Source: Saururus chinensis
Taxonomy: Eukaryota; Streptophyta; Magnoliopsida; Piperales; Saururaceae
NCBI GenBank assembly: GCA_035235625.1
Contig: CP141143.1
Location: 24,101,092-24,165,091 of the forward strand
Direction of reading: 5' to 3'
DNA length: 64,000 nucleotides
Position numbers and translations under genes: made by a program. The notes beneath the pieces were generated by a model. That model did not search any database. It worked only from the letters and a program-made list of their open reading frames with translations, and was not told the origin of the DNA. Each line of letters opens with the position of its first letter. The stretch's first letter is position 1. Positions 37,331 through 48,850 of this stretch are shown one piece after another.

Positions 37331-37466
37331 CCAACACATTCCTTTAAACATTTTCTTTTGAATCTCCATATTTCTTCTTTATCTATAGCATGACAATTCC
37401 CGGTGTTGGAACCTTCAAATATCCATGGTGCAGGTATATCACAAACATAGCAGTGGCACAACACTG
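37331..37466 (-). pseudogene. Exon with CHCYVCD cysteine motif (RIN13-like), gene broken
   Basis: On the minus strand a T-rich tract and TTTACTTTACAG acceptor precede an open exon reading LCHCYVCDIPAPWIFEG, then GNCHAIDKEEIWRFKRK. A C-x-C-x2-C cluster with D-x-PAPC and a following HC-H-A-x-DKEE-x-W is, as I recall it, a motif of a plant family that includes RPM1-interacting protein 13-like proteins. Here the second cysteine of PAPC is W. A stop follows soon after. The surrounding locus is riddled with duplicated intron-like repeats, so I regard the gene as dead or as a fragment carried by another element. Family assignment is from memory and moderate. Confidence 0.55.
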
Positions 37467-37539
37467 TAAAGTAAATACAGTTTAAAAGAAAATATTATCG
37501 AGGGATATAAGATTTGCACATTCATAACCAAGGCTCGTA

Positions 37540-38394
37540 AATATAACCTCTACAAAAATTAAAGAGAATAGAATGTACAAAATTTATTTAGTCTAAAAAA
37601 AATACTATAGTGATAAGAGTGTTGTACCTGTATCTATGAAATCGATGATGACAATTAAAATTTTCTTGTGCGAAACATGATAAAAACTATAGGAAAATAA
37701 ACAAAAAATCAAATAAACCAACAAAAACACACATATACAACCAAATCTATTTTAAAAATATGTTTTAGAAAGACCTATAACAAAATTTCGCCGAACCAAA
37801 ATAAAAATAATTTATTCATAAAATTAATCCAAAGGTTAATAAGAAGCAAGTTACCTCTAAGGGATTTCCAATCTTATCACCTATATTCTTAAGAGAAGAT
37901 GTAATTGATTCTAAACCTCTTTGAAATATGGGACTTTCTAACTTGGAAATTACCATAGGTGAATGATATGGCTGACTAAACTATAGTCAGAGATACAATA
38001 AAGAAAATGAAGCAGATAAAAGATCATTAACTACTGATATCAAATAGCATGAATTTTGGCAGAAATAATTTAATCATAAAAAAGAGAGTAGAAGGTACAA
38101 AATACAGCCCATATTAAAGCTATAGTGATAAAAGTGGCAGACCTTCTACAAAAATGAAAATGAGAGTAGAAGTACAAAATTCCTTTAGTTTTAAAAAATA
38201 CTATACTGATAAGTGGTGTACTTGTATCCATGAAAATGATGACGACATTTAAATTGTTCTTGTTTGAGAATACAATAAAAAATCACAGGAAAATAAATAG
38301 CAAATCAAATAAACCAACAAAAACATACATATACAACTGAATATATTCTAAAAATCTATTTTAGAAAGACTTATAACAAAACTTTAAGGAAAAA
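37540..38394 (-). repeat. Further locally duplicated blocks between R2 and R3
   Basis: A block with GTACAAAATTTATTTAGT...ACTATAGTGATAAGAGTGTTGTACC (37575-37635) recurs diverged at 38090-38145 and 38170-38225. A following block with AAATCAAATAAACCAACAAAAACA recurs at 37700-37735 and 38300-38330. The region grew by repeated local duplication. No gene is supported. Confidence 0.65.
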
Positions 38395-38698
38395 TAAATA
38401 TAATTTATTTTATAAAGACCCATAACAAAACTTTACTGAAATGAAACAAAAACTTGGAAAAAAAACTTACGCACAAGAAAAAATAACACTACAATATAGA
38501 GAATCACCTGAAATCCAACAACAAATTTCCAGGACAACATTATACTACTACCATGCATAAGCTACCAAGAACGCGAACAAGCAACATTGCAAATTTTTAA
38601 AAAAATCAGCATGCAAATACAAACCAAACCAAGATGAGAAACAAAAAAATCAAGCACAACTATATATATAAATAGAGGATACAAAGCGAATAGAATTT
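38395..38698 (-). repeat. ~300-bp repeat unit R3
   Basis: Matches R1/R2/R4 (CACAAGAAAAAATA, ACTACTACCATG, AAGAACGCGAACAAGCAACA, ACAACTATATATATAAATAG). R3 and R4 are adjacent in tandem and more alike than to R2. Confidence 0.82.
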
Positions 38699-38699
38699 T

Positions 38700-38985
38700 A
38701 AAAGCTAAAAACTTACACACAAGTATATATACACAAGAAAAAATAGTACCAAAATATAGAGAATCACCTAGAATCCGATAACAACAAATTTCTAGCACAA
38801 CATCCTACTACTATCATGTACAAGCCGCTAAGAACACGAATAAGCAACACTGCAAATTTTAAAAAAATTTAACATGCAAAATTCAAATCAAACAAAGTTG
38901 AGAAACAAAAAAATAGAAAAAGCAAACACAACTATATATATAAACAGAGGACACAAAACAAATAGAATTTTAAAAGACACATAGT
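38700..38985 (-). repeat. ~300-bp repeat unit R4, with the empty hAT site
   Basis: Tandem neighbour of R3. At 38969-38976 it carries TTTAAAAG where R1 has the TTTGAAAG target duplicated around the 5.47-kb hAT. The flanks on both sides match those of the hAT, so this is the unoccupied paralogous site. Confidence 0.84.
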
Positions 38986-39287
38986 GCATGCAATAAATAT
39001 AGAAAAACCTAAAAAAAAAAGCTACAAACCTTGAAAAGTCATATCATAAAGGGCACACCAAAAATTTCAAATACACCGAATATTACCAACCAATCAGAAA
39101 TAATACACATACATCACACTCAAAAACTAAGGACATAAATCTGGTAACTAAACTTAGCAAGAAGTTTAAGAGGTAGGATAATAATTACAAATAAAGAATA
39201 CCAAACACTGAGGATATTAAGACCCCATGTACTAGTACATATACTTACCAAATGGTATACAAAATCATAAATGTCATCTTTATTCTT

Positions 39288-39525
39288 TGCTCAAATTTGA
39301 TGAAGCTGAAAAAGCAAGAACGAATTCGAAAATACAAGACCAATGGTCATGCAAAATGTCCCAAAATTTATAGAGCTGAAAAGGCAAGAACAAAACCGAA
39401 AATAGAAGACCGATGGTCATGCCTAAATGCTTGTCTGTATTTATTTTTTCCCAAATTTGATGAAGCTGAAAAGGCAAGAACGAAGCTAAAAATAGAAGAC
39501 CAAAGGTCATTGAGGCTAAAATATT
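39288..39525 (+). repeat. Three diverged units of a GAAGCTGAAAAGGCAAGAAC repeat
   Basis: Units near 39300, 39370 and 39463 share the words GAAGCTGAAAAGGCAAGAAC, then AAAATAGAAGACC and GGTCAT. A fourth, diverged copy is at about 35335-35375. Unit spacing is irregular (about 70 and 95 bp). Open frames through them are lysine-rich and not conserved. Confidence 0.72.
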
Positions 39526-40165
39526 ATTATGAGACATACAAGGAGGTTCATCACACGCACTTACCAAATAAAAACACTCCTAATAAATATGACATTAACT
39601 ATTGCCAACCAAGCATAATGTAATTACCAAATCTATCCTATCGAAAATACTAATTTACAATATCCATCACACGAAAATAAAACACATGCATGAAGGATAG
39701 TTTGTCTACTCATTGCAATTTACACGTCCTTATTTGTTTTTGCCCCAAACTTTTTGGTATACCCATGCCAGACAACCACATTTACATATCAACATATCAC
39801 CCAAAAATAGCAATTTTTAAGTATGTAATGTCCAAATTGGTCTTTTGGCATTGAAAAATTAAATTTGGCCTCCTTAAAAGATTATGTTTTAGGTAATACT
39901 TAGAAATTATATAAATCTGCAAGGGAATATCACCAGGCTGAGGAGGCACTGAGACCCTTAAGACCTCCTCCCGACTACGTGTTCATGAAGAGCTGAAGGA
40001 TCCTGGACTCACCAGCAATGCACTCAACTAACTGCCATAGGAAAAGGGCACGTTTCCAAAAAGGAGTCCTAATTGGAACTTTGTTCGAAGTCTCAGTTCA
40101 ATTCAAGAAGGGATAGGAATCCTAATTTGGGAAGTTTCTTCCATCCCAGAGTGAAACCCAGCAAC

Positions 40166-40173
40166 TATAAATA
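40166..40173 (+). promoter_or_regulatory. TATA box of the SKP1-like gene
   Basis: TATAAATA, 106 bases before the chosen start codon. The same box with its neighbourhood survives in reverse orientation near 52030-52075 in the third copy of the locus. Confidence 0.72.
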
Positions 40174-40271
40174 GGCGGCTCCTGGCACCGCCTGTAATCA
40201 CTCAAATCTTGCTTTCTTCCTCAGTTTCTCTCCCTCGTGTTGTGGTGCGATTGTAAGCCGCTTCGGTGGAG

Positions 40272-40754
40272 ATGGCCATGGCGGCGGGGAAGAAAGTGAC
40301 GCTGATGAGCTCGGACGGAGAGGTGTTCGACGTGGAGGAGACTGTGGCCATGGAGATGCAGATGATCAATCTCATGATCGAGGACGACTGCGCGAACGAC
40401 AAGATCCCATTGCCGAACGTGACTGGCAAGGCCCTCGCCAAGGTGATCGAGTACTGCAAGAAGCATGCGGAGCAGAAGCAGATGGAGGAGGACAACGAGG
40501 CCGACAAGAAGGAGCAACTCAAGGTATGGGACGCCGAGTTCGTCGATGTCGACACGGACACGCTCTTCCACCTCATTATGGCGGCAAACTACCTGGAAAT
40601 CAAGGGCTTGATGGATCTGGCCTGCCAGAAAGTGGCGGACATGGTCAAGGGGAAGTCGGTCGAGGAACTCCGGAAGACGTTTCAGATCGAAAACGACTTT
40701 ACCCCAGAAGAGGAAGAGGAGATTCGGAGGGAGAACGCATGGGCCTTCGAGTGA
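40272..40754 (+). CDS. SKP1-like protein, SCF ubiquitin ligase adaptor
   Basis: A complete 160-residue intronless protein. SKP1 links cullin 1 to F-box proteins in SCF E3 ligases, in nucleus and cytosol. The N-terminal BTB/POZ-like domain reads [37 protein letters not shown], with a charged linker (about residues 70-83), and the C-terminal SKP1 dimerisation/F-box-binding part reads [56 protein letters not shown]. Both core domains and the terminal WAFE are intact and length is normal. ATG 40272 is chosen; an in-frame ATG six bases later is equally plausible. The often-expected CSDG near the start is SSDG. It is the only intact copy of three related SKP1 loci here. A Copia element sits 94 bp past the stop, possibly within the 3'UTR or terminator region. 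Confidence 0.95.
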   Translation: MAMAAGKKVTLMSSDGEVFDVEETVAMEMQMINLMIEDDCANDKIPLPNVTGKALAKVIEYCKKHAEQKQMEEDNEADKKEQLKVWDAEFVDVDTDTLFHLIMAANYLEIKGLMDLACQKVADMVKGKSVEELRKTFQIENDFTPEEEEEIRRENAWAFE

Positions 40755-40847
40755 TGATGAACTGAAACCGTGAGACCGCTGGTTTGGACATTATTATTTG
40801 TTTGTAAACTTTTCTGCAGGTCATTTTTTTTTTCTTTAGTTAGCTAG

Positions 40848-41131
40848 TGCGGAGAGGATGAGAGAAAAAGAAAAAAAAAATTAATGGATATAGTTTTTAA
40901 TAGAAAATATCAAAGTATTTGATTTTTGAGAAGATAACGACACAAAGCAAAGAAATGCTCCGTTTCTTACTGTTTGCAAATGGCGGCTTCTCACTTTGCC
41001 GGAATGTATAGTTACTGTTTCAATATCAAAATCCCTAATATACACAACAAGGTCATTACATAAATAAACTATTCTAAAAATTTATAAAAATTACGAAGTA
41101 ATGCCATTAGACCAGTGACCCGTTTTTAACA
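40848..41131 (-). repeat. 3' LTR of Copia fossil 1 (284 bp)
   Basis: Plus-strand boundaries TGCGGAGAGG and TTTTTAACA. Aligns over its length with 45175-45456. Confidence 0.9.
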
Positions 41132-44100
41132 CTCCTTAATTTGTAATTTTTATATGGTTTTTAAAATATATAAACTTCTTAATTGTTACCGTTTTGGTGA
41201 ATATATCGGCTAATTAATCATTAATTTTGATAAACTTCAATTTAACTTTACTTTTCTTGACTAGTTCTCTTATGTAATGATGTCTTAACTCAATATATTT
41301 TATTTTTTCACGAAAGATTAGATTTTTAGTCATCACAATGGTCGACATGTTGTTACAAAAAAATTATTGTTAGATATGCTTGCTCACACTTGAGATCCTT
41401 GAGAATTCTTCTTAACCAAACCGCTTCATATGATAAACTTGAAGATGAGATATATTCGGCTTTGACGGAGGAGAGAGCAACAATGTCTTGCTTCTTTGAT
41501 GACCATGATATTACCTTGCTTCCCAATGTGAACATATAGTCGAAAGTGCTTATTCTATTATCAATGCTACCGGCCTAATCACTTTTGGAATAGCTAATCA
41601 ATTCCTTCTCCTTTTTACAATCATATTTTAGCCAAAAGTTCTTTGTTCCTTTCATATACCTCAAAATTTTCTTTGCCGCCTTAAGATGAGTTTTACTTGA
41701 TTTGGTCATGTACTTAACAACAATGCTTACACTATGCACATATCGGGTCTCGTGTTTGTTAAGTATATCAAAGAACCAAAATGACTTCTATAAGAAGATT
41801 AATCCACCAATTTACATCCATCATCTTTTGACAATTTCACATCCATAGCCATAGGAGTAACTATTTCTTTTCAATTAGTTAAATTAAATTTTTCAACAAA
41901 TCATCAACATATTTTTCTTGAAATAAAAATATTTCACCATCTTTTTGTTTCATTGAATCCTAAGAAAATATGTCATGTGTCTTAGATCGGTCACCTCATA
42001 TTCTTTCTTCATAGTGTACTTGAATTCTTTTATCATCCTTGGGCTATTGCTAGTGTAAATCAAATCATCTACATAAAGATAAACAATGATAAAATCATGC
42101 ATATATTTTTTCTTTACATAGAGAGATGACTCATTTGGGCTTCTTTGAAATCTACTTTGTTTAAAATACTTATCAATCTTGCTATTCCATGCTCTTGGAG
42201 CTTGTTTGAGTCCATACAAAGCTTTGTTGAGTTTGTAGACCTTCCATTCCTTACCTTTGACTTTGTATCCTTGTAGTTGCTCAACATAGACTTCTTCTTC
42301 AAGCTTTCTATTTAAAAAGGCCGATTTGACATCAAATGATACACTTGTAGTTTCAATTGAGCGGCAAGTACAAGAATAATTCTTATAGTTTACGTTCTTG
42401 CAACGGGATCATAGGTTTCATTGAAGTCGATGCCGGGTTGTTGTGAGTACCCTTTTGCAACTAGCCTTGCTTTATATTTTTGAATTGAGCCATCTTTATT
42501 GAACTTTATTTTATACACCCATTTCAATCCAATCACTTCTTTGTCTTGAGGTTTATCAACTAACTCCAATGTCATATTTTTCTCAATCATATTCATCTCA
42601 CTATTCATTGCTTTTATCCAAACTTCTTCTCTTGAAGCATCTTTAAATTTTATTGGATCATAAGAAAAGAATGCAACATCACATTCATTATAAATTTCTT
42701 GAAGTGAGCGTACCTTTATTGGAGGTGAATCACTATCCACATTATTTGGATTAATTTGATATATGCTTGAATCTTGCCTTGAAAGAGTTTCATGCTCTTA
42801 TGATTATAAAACATTTGAAGTTTGATGACTTAATGAAGCTTCTTCTTTTTTATCTTCTACATACACTTTTGAAGATCCACCATTGTTTTCTTTAAAGTTC
42901 CATGAGCCTTCTTCATCAAAGATTACATATCTTGAAATCACTAATTCCTTTGTTTTAAGATTGAAAAGCCTATAAGCCTTAGATTCTTCACTATTTCTAA
43001 TAAAGATGCATTTTCTCCTTTCTCATCAAACTTTCTTTTTTTTTTTGTGTAGAAATATTAGTATAAACAATGCATCCAAAAATTTTGAAGTAACTTACTT
43101 GTGATTTTTTCTTGTCATGCCTCATATGGTGTCATATTTCGAACCGCCTTTGTTGGAGACCTATTAAAAATGTAAGTGGCCGTATTAACGACTTTTGCCC
43201 AAAATTGGTTTGGAAGATTCTTCCCTTTAAGCATGCTTCTTGCCATCTCTACAATGGTTCTATATCTTCTTTTTGCTACACCATTTTGTTGAGGTGTGTA
43301 GCTAGTTGTTAGATCTCTCTTGATGTCATGTTCTTTGCAAAAATTCTAAATTTTTTTTGATGTGAATTCACCACCACGATTAATCCTCAAGGCATTTAAT
43401 TTCTTTCCACTTTGATTTTCTACAAATGTTTTGAATTGCACAAATATAGAAAATGTATATGATTTGACATATATAATATAAACCCACATCATTCTTGTAA
43501 AATCATCTACAATGAGTATAAAGTACATTTTCTTGTTAAATAATGGTGTGTTTCTTAGTCCACATATATCGGCATGAACAAGCTAAAGTGGTTCTTTTGA
43601 TCTCCAAGTCGACTCCAAAAATGGTAGTCTATGTTATTTCCATATATGCACCCCTCACAAATATCTTCTTCTTAATTGATTCTTTGAAGTCCAAAAACTA
43701 TGTTCTTTTGATTGAGCAAAGTGAGAATCCTATAGTTCAAATACCCAAACCTCAAGTGCCACAATAGAGAGTCATCCATATGAATAACCTTCATTCCATA
43801 GTTTGCACAAAGAGACATAACTAATGAAAATATCTTGTTTGATGCAATTTTGACTTTTGCTATCACTTGCCCCATGCTTTTATCAATTATAACACATTAA
43901 ACTTTGCCAAAGTGTATTTTATAACCTCTGTGCATAAGTTGCCCCACACTAAGTAAATTTTGTATTAAATTAGGAACGTAAAGAACATCATAAATGAGTT
44001 TAGGCTCACCTTTCTTTGTTTGGATGGCTATGATTCCTTTGCCCTCAACTTTTTGCATTTTTTCATTTCCTAGTTTTACTTGAGAGTTGTTATTTTGTTC

Positions 44101-45159
44101 AAGCTTCACAAAGCTTTCTTGGTTGCCCGTCTTTTGGTTACTACAAGCACTATCTAAGTACCAAACATCATTCATTTCTTCTTGTGTGTTCATGCAAGAG
44201 TAGAATAAGTGGCTTTGTTTATCTTCCTCATTTTTGGTGAGTGTGGTACTTGCATCTCTTACATCTAAAATAACAATAATCGACAACATGATTTGTCTTC
44301 TTACAAATGAAACAACCATTATTTTGCTTCTCATATTTACCTCTTCCATTTGAATTCTCTTTTCCACCATTTTCTTGATTTCCCTTTCCTCTACCTTGGA
44401 ATGAATTATTTTAAAAAATTTTCTTTCCTCTATCTTCCTTTTTCTCCTTGAAAGTCAATTTAGATTTAAAAGCTTGCTCAAAAGAGCAAGGAGTAAACTT
44501 CTTCATTCTTGCTTCATGAGTTTCAAGAGAACTCATTAACTCATAAATGCTCAATTTTGATAAATCTTTTGCCTCTTCAATAGTGGCCACAACATGCTTA
44601 AATTTAGCTGGCATGCTTCTTAACACTTTTTGCACAATCTTCTTATCCAGAATACTGTCACCATATATTTAAATTTGTTTAACAATGGTAGAAACTCTAG
44701 AATTAAAATATTAAACATTCTCACTATCTTTCATTTCCAAATTATCGAAATGCCTCAATAAGTTTGAAGCTTGATAGCAATTACCTCTTTGGTCCCTTGA
44801 AATTCATTCCTCAAAATTTTTCATGCATCTTTTGATTTTGTGGAAGCCATGATTCTTGGAAAAATTGCTTGTCTCACCGCTTGTTGTATATAGAATTGGG
44901 CTTTTGCATCTTGATTCTTGTTCTCTTTGTATGCCTTCTTCTTCTCTTCATCCTAAATTGCTAGGTCTTCTCCATTTTGTGTTTCTTCATAGCCTTTTTT
45001 AATATACTCCCATAGATATTTGGATATAAAGAGGGTCCACATTTATATTCTCCAAAAATCATAGCTTTCTCCATCGAACACCAGCAACGGAAGCTTCTTC
45101 GATGAACTTGAACATGAGGCCATGATGGTTTAAGAAAACTCAAAGGATTGATATTTTCC

Positions 45160-45171
45160 CTCTAGTACCAA
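45160..45171 (-). other. Primer-binding site of Copia fossil 1
   Basis: Just inside the 5' LTR the minus strand reads TTGGTACTAGAG, close to the TGGTATCAGAGC primer site complementary to initiator methionine tRNA. Confidence 0.6.
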
Positions 45172-45174
45172 ATT

Positions 45175-45456
45175 TGTTGGAGAGGACGAGAGATAAAGAA
45201 AGAAAAATGTAATGAATATAGTTTTTAATAGGAAAGATCAAAGGGATTTGTGTAGAGAAGACAACAACACAAAGCAAAGAAATGTTCTGTTTCTTACTAT
45301 TTGCAAATGGTAGCTTCTCACTTTGCCGGAATGCATTGTCATTGTTTCAATATCAAAATCCCTAACATATAAGATGGTCATTACATAAATAAATTATCCT
45401 AAAAGTTCATGAAAATTACAAAGTAATGCCATTAGACAATTGACCGGTTTTTAACA
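45175..45456 (-). repeat. 5' LTR of Copia fossil 1 (282 bp)
   Basis: Plus-strand boundaries TGTTGGAGAG and TTTTTAACA, partner of 40848-41131. Confidence 0.9.
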
Positions 45457-46346
45457 GCTAGCAAGTAAAACTTTTTTCTTCGTCAATTGATCCTTGCAAT
45501 TTACATTCCAAAGCCATCACTGACCGTTAATCAAGGAAAAGAGGGCACAATATTCGCCATAGACTAAGCTCTATAGGGGAAAGAACAATACCGTTATATT
45601 AAGATCAGACAGCCGCCAGTGCATCTTTATGTTAATTTATATTGCTTAATAACATAGTTGTGGTACTAAGCAATATAAGTGAAATACATACACTATGTTA
45701 CATCTATGTTACTTTGTATCATACACTATATTAAGTAATTTCAGGCTGTACTGCAACTTAAGGCTAAAATTTGGCCGGGCTAGGGTGGGCCGGAGTTGGG
45801 CCCGGGCCTGGCTTTGACCCTAGGTGGGACTTCCAAAATCTTCTTTAGGTGACTTGGGCTAGGCCACATTGCTTTATTTTATTTTTTTGAAAATATTTTT
45901 TAAATCTTTAACTTGGCCTTTAAGTGAAATCACTCATGACCAATTATGGTGACTTAGAAGCTTTAAAACATCTTAAACTTCTTTTAAATACACAATTTCC
46001 TTCATTCCTCCTATTTTAATTTATGTATGATCATCAAACAATCTTTCCTATATTTGGGGTTGAGCCAAATTGGGTTGCGGGCATTTTGTCACTAACTCTA
46101 ATCTAGTGCTATTTAAAGTTGGCGAAAATTTCTAAGTCCCACTTGTATTCTTACAGGCTATAGCCACTGATCAGCCATTAAAAGTTGCTACCCCCACCCC
46201 CACCCTTATTTTATAGGTTTTCTCTTTGTTCATTGTATAAACAATCAATATATTAGCAATACACCAAAAAATATCCAACCCCACTCCACACATGATACAC
46301 CATCTTACATAGGAAGGTGGTTTGGTTTGTGAATACCATGTGGGGG
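45457..46346 (+). repeat. Downstream flank of the SKP1 locus, copy A
   Basis: Continues the SKP1 3' flank on the far side of the Copia and matches 24015-23145 in reverse complement. The match ends where a second LTR element begins (46347). No gene is present; the shared GGGCCGGAGTTGGGCCC-type stretch and poly-T tract are part of the duplicated intergenic DNA. Confidence 0.86.
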
Positions 46347-46545
46347 TGATGAAATTTTGAATTATGATCCTTGATGTATTCTATTGCATCAATGATATTT
46401 ATACATAAACGTTAGGGTTCTTTCCCAAAAGGGAATATAGTCTTCTTGAGAAGAACAGAAAATGACAAAGAGAAGATATTCCATAACACAAAAGATATGG
46501 CCTAACTAATTACAAATAATTAAGGAATAATAAATATGATTAACA
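46347..46545 (-). repeat. Copia-type LTR (199 bp) of a partial element
   Basis: On the minus strand it runs from TGTTAATCATATTTATTATT to AATTTCATCA. It is preceded (higher coordinates) by the purine tract GAGGGGGGA (46546-46554) and by an RNase H tail reading IFTKSL and FDFLKAKLMVRT, the usual order at the 3' end of a Copia element. It contains a TATAAATA box near 46397. It truncates the SKP1 duplicate flank. Confidence 0.75.
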
Positions 46546-48420
46546 TCCCCCCTCAAGGTGATGGTGGTGTTCGAACCATCAGCTTGGCCTTCAAAAAATC
46601 AAATATGTTGGAAATGAGAGATTTTGTGAAAATGTGTGGTGACTTCATAAGCATCATAATTAAGAAGTTAGACCACTCTTTCTTTTCAAACAATGCTACC
46701 TCACTTGGCGCTCTTTTATCCATAGGGGTGGTGGCTACATCCTTACGAAATGCTAAATCCAAGTCCATGCACCCTAATAATAAAATAATTTTTTCCTTCC
46801 AATCCGAAAAATTGTCCTAGACAATAATAGAAGGTGTTGATTAGGGTCAGAAATAAAAAATAGATAAACTGTAATAAAAGAATAAATACATGTAAATAAT
46901 TAATAATGACAAGAAACAAACTAAAACATGAAATAACGAATGCTAAAATCAAATAGTATAATATTGAACCGCCCTTTATTCAAAGGTTGCATTTTGTACC
47001 AAAATTACTAAAATTGTATAAAGACAAATGGTCATTTTGCTTCATGATAAGGCTAGTGGGTATACACATACATTACAAGAAAATCTCAGCCCTTTGGGCC
47101 TATGGATTCACTGATCATGTTTCAATATATAACCCTCTACTCTATCCTAATTATATGATGCTAACTACCACCTCCCTTTGGGGTTAGATGATAATTATTG
47201 CCACATAATCAAAATTTGGTGACAATACATGATTTATGTATGTGAATCCATGCACCCCATGGTATCATTCTATACAATTCACACTTTGAAAATAACTTAG
47301 AATGCATTTGCCACATCTAAGTCGTCCCAACGGACGTGGGAACTAAATTTGTGGTTATCAACTTCTCATATAAAAATATGAGTGCAATTAATTATCAAAC
47401 AATAAAAAAATATACACACACACAATTAACAAGGGCCTTTTAGTCAATTTTGTTATTGGGATTTTGGGATTTGACTAGGGGTTCCCATCATCACATACTA
47501 CAATTAATAAAATATAGTCCATAGTCCATGTACAATCCTTAAAAAAAATAAATTAAAAAAATTGTACCAAGTTGGAAGCACTAAGGCCCCTTAAAAGAGA
47601 AAACATGTGCATTGATTTCTTATGACTGCATCCACCTCTAGATGTTATCCTTGAATTCTAGTGAAGCTAACAATATGCCTAATGTACACTCTCTAGCAAA
47701 ATTGCATAAGTAGTGCACTAAACAATTTTGTTAAAAAAAATTGATAAAGCATAAGATTGCATTATGATCCTTTGGCTGACCCATGACAATAATAAAACCC
47801 TTGAAAGATAATTAATACACATCCACATGCAATCACATATATAGAAAAATATATTCCAGAAATATTCCATAAACTTCTTTAAAAAAGTACATAATTTTTT
47901 GGCCTGAAATTGGACCAAGCGGGTCAAAAATTGACCCGCATCACAGCTATCCTGTGCCTAGTGGAGGTTGAACCAGACCCCACCCGATGCAGGTTGAACT
48001 AGACCCACGCTCAATGCGGGTTGGTGATGACTTGCAGAAGCAAGTCGAGTGGGTCATCTTAAACCTCTCAATGGAGAGGTTGAAGACACTAGGAGAGGCG
48101 TCACTCATGTTCGTCATCCGACAATGGATTCAGGTGGTTCCATAAATTGGAATCTTGTTGCCTTATGGCGGCGATTCGGTGAGGCTGGTTCAAACCCAAA
48201 CAGAGTAGAAAAACCCTACGGTCATTGAGGTGCCCGCCCAATTTGTTTTCATTGCCAGATTGATCCTTGTGGTTAGAGGGCCAGCAGCACGGCAGAACTG
48301 GCCAGAGCCCAATGCCCGACTGCGAAGGCTTTGGCAAGTGGGTTTACTCTGGCCAGCAGTCTTGCGGCCATCCGGCAGCCTGGGCATCGTCACAATTAAC
48401 GTAGCTTCGATACCAAATTC
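46546..48420 (-). mobile_element. Partial LTR-retrotransposon fossil
   Basis: Internal sequence beyond the LTR above. The polypurine tract and RNase H end are at the left. Near the right the minus strand carries TGGTATCGAAGC (48404-48415), resembling an initiator methionine tRNA primer site, followed by a GC-richer open stretch (48393-48190) with PDGRKTAGQSKPTCQSLRSR. Most coding regions of a Copia element are missing in between, and sequence right of the primer-like site does not match the LTR at 46347. This may be two different fossils. It is old and incomplete. Confidence 0.45.
48404..48415 (-). other. Primer-binding-site-like sequence
   Basis: TGGTATCGAAGC on the minus strand, matching the TGGTATCAGAGC primer site at 10 of 12 positions. 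The adjoining LTR could not be recognised. Confidence 0.4.
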
Positions 48421-48850
48421 ATATAATAAAATACAATGGGATTAGGCTTACATGTAGCAATTAGAGCTTAAATAGAGTTTGATCCTCTTTGATGAAGCTT
48501 TTCCTCTGCTAATCACCTGCAAATCTTCACAATGTGTTTCTAGTTAAGAACTTAACTGAAAGTAATACTTTCTTAAGGCACCCTATTAGGATGGCTAACT
48601 GTGTGTTTATTACTAAACAAGGACACCACTATTATGAACCTTAGAATCTTGACCCTCTAGTCAAAGGTCAGTCAACGGTCCATATTTGCGTCCATATTTG
48701 CCACTAAAAGCACATCTTAATGGGTATTTTTACTCATTCCCATACACAGACAGTTTTGAAAGCCCAAAACCTTTGTCAATTGAGACAATTGGGCTACCTT
48801 ATATTTTAATTTATAAAACAAACCCAATAGTTACATGTGGTGACATGAGT
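48421..48850. other. Unassigned intergenic sequence
   Basis: No gene. Possibly the remains of the LTR expected right of the primer-like site, but it does not align with the other LTR. Confidence 0.35.

Larger units (their letters stand above)
40848..45456 (-). mobile_element. Copia retrotransposon fossil 1 (4.6 kb)
   Basis: Bounded by the 5-bp target duplication GCTAG (40843-40847 and 45457-45461). Both LTRs have TG...CA ends. Minus-strand parts in order from the right: 5' LTR, primer site, gag with zinc knuckle, protease region (WYLDSACSNQ near 44170), GAG-pre-integrase, integrase (near 43.5-43.0 kb), reverse transcriptase (MYGLKQAPRAWN and YVDDLI near 42.2-42.0 kb) and RNase H (41.5-41.35 kb). 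It is broken by many interruptions. LTRs differ noticeably by eye (perhaps 80-85 % alike), so it is old. The element is absent from copy B of this locus, so it inserted after the duplication or on this branch only. Confidence 0.93.

Noticed and set aside
40266-40271. Alternative GTG start two codons before the SKP1 ATG
   Set aside because: Nuclear plant genes start at ATG; the ATG at 40272 has good context.
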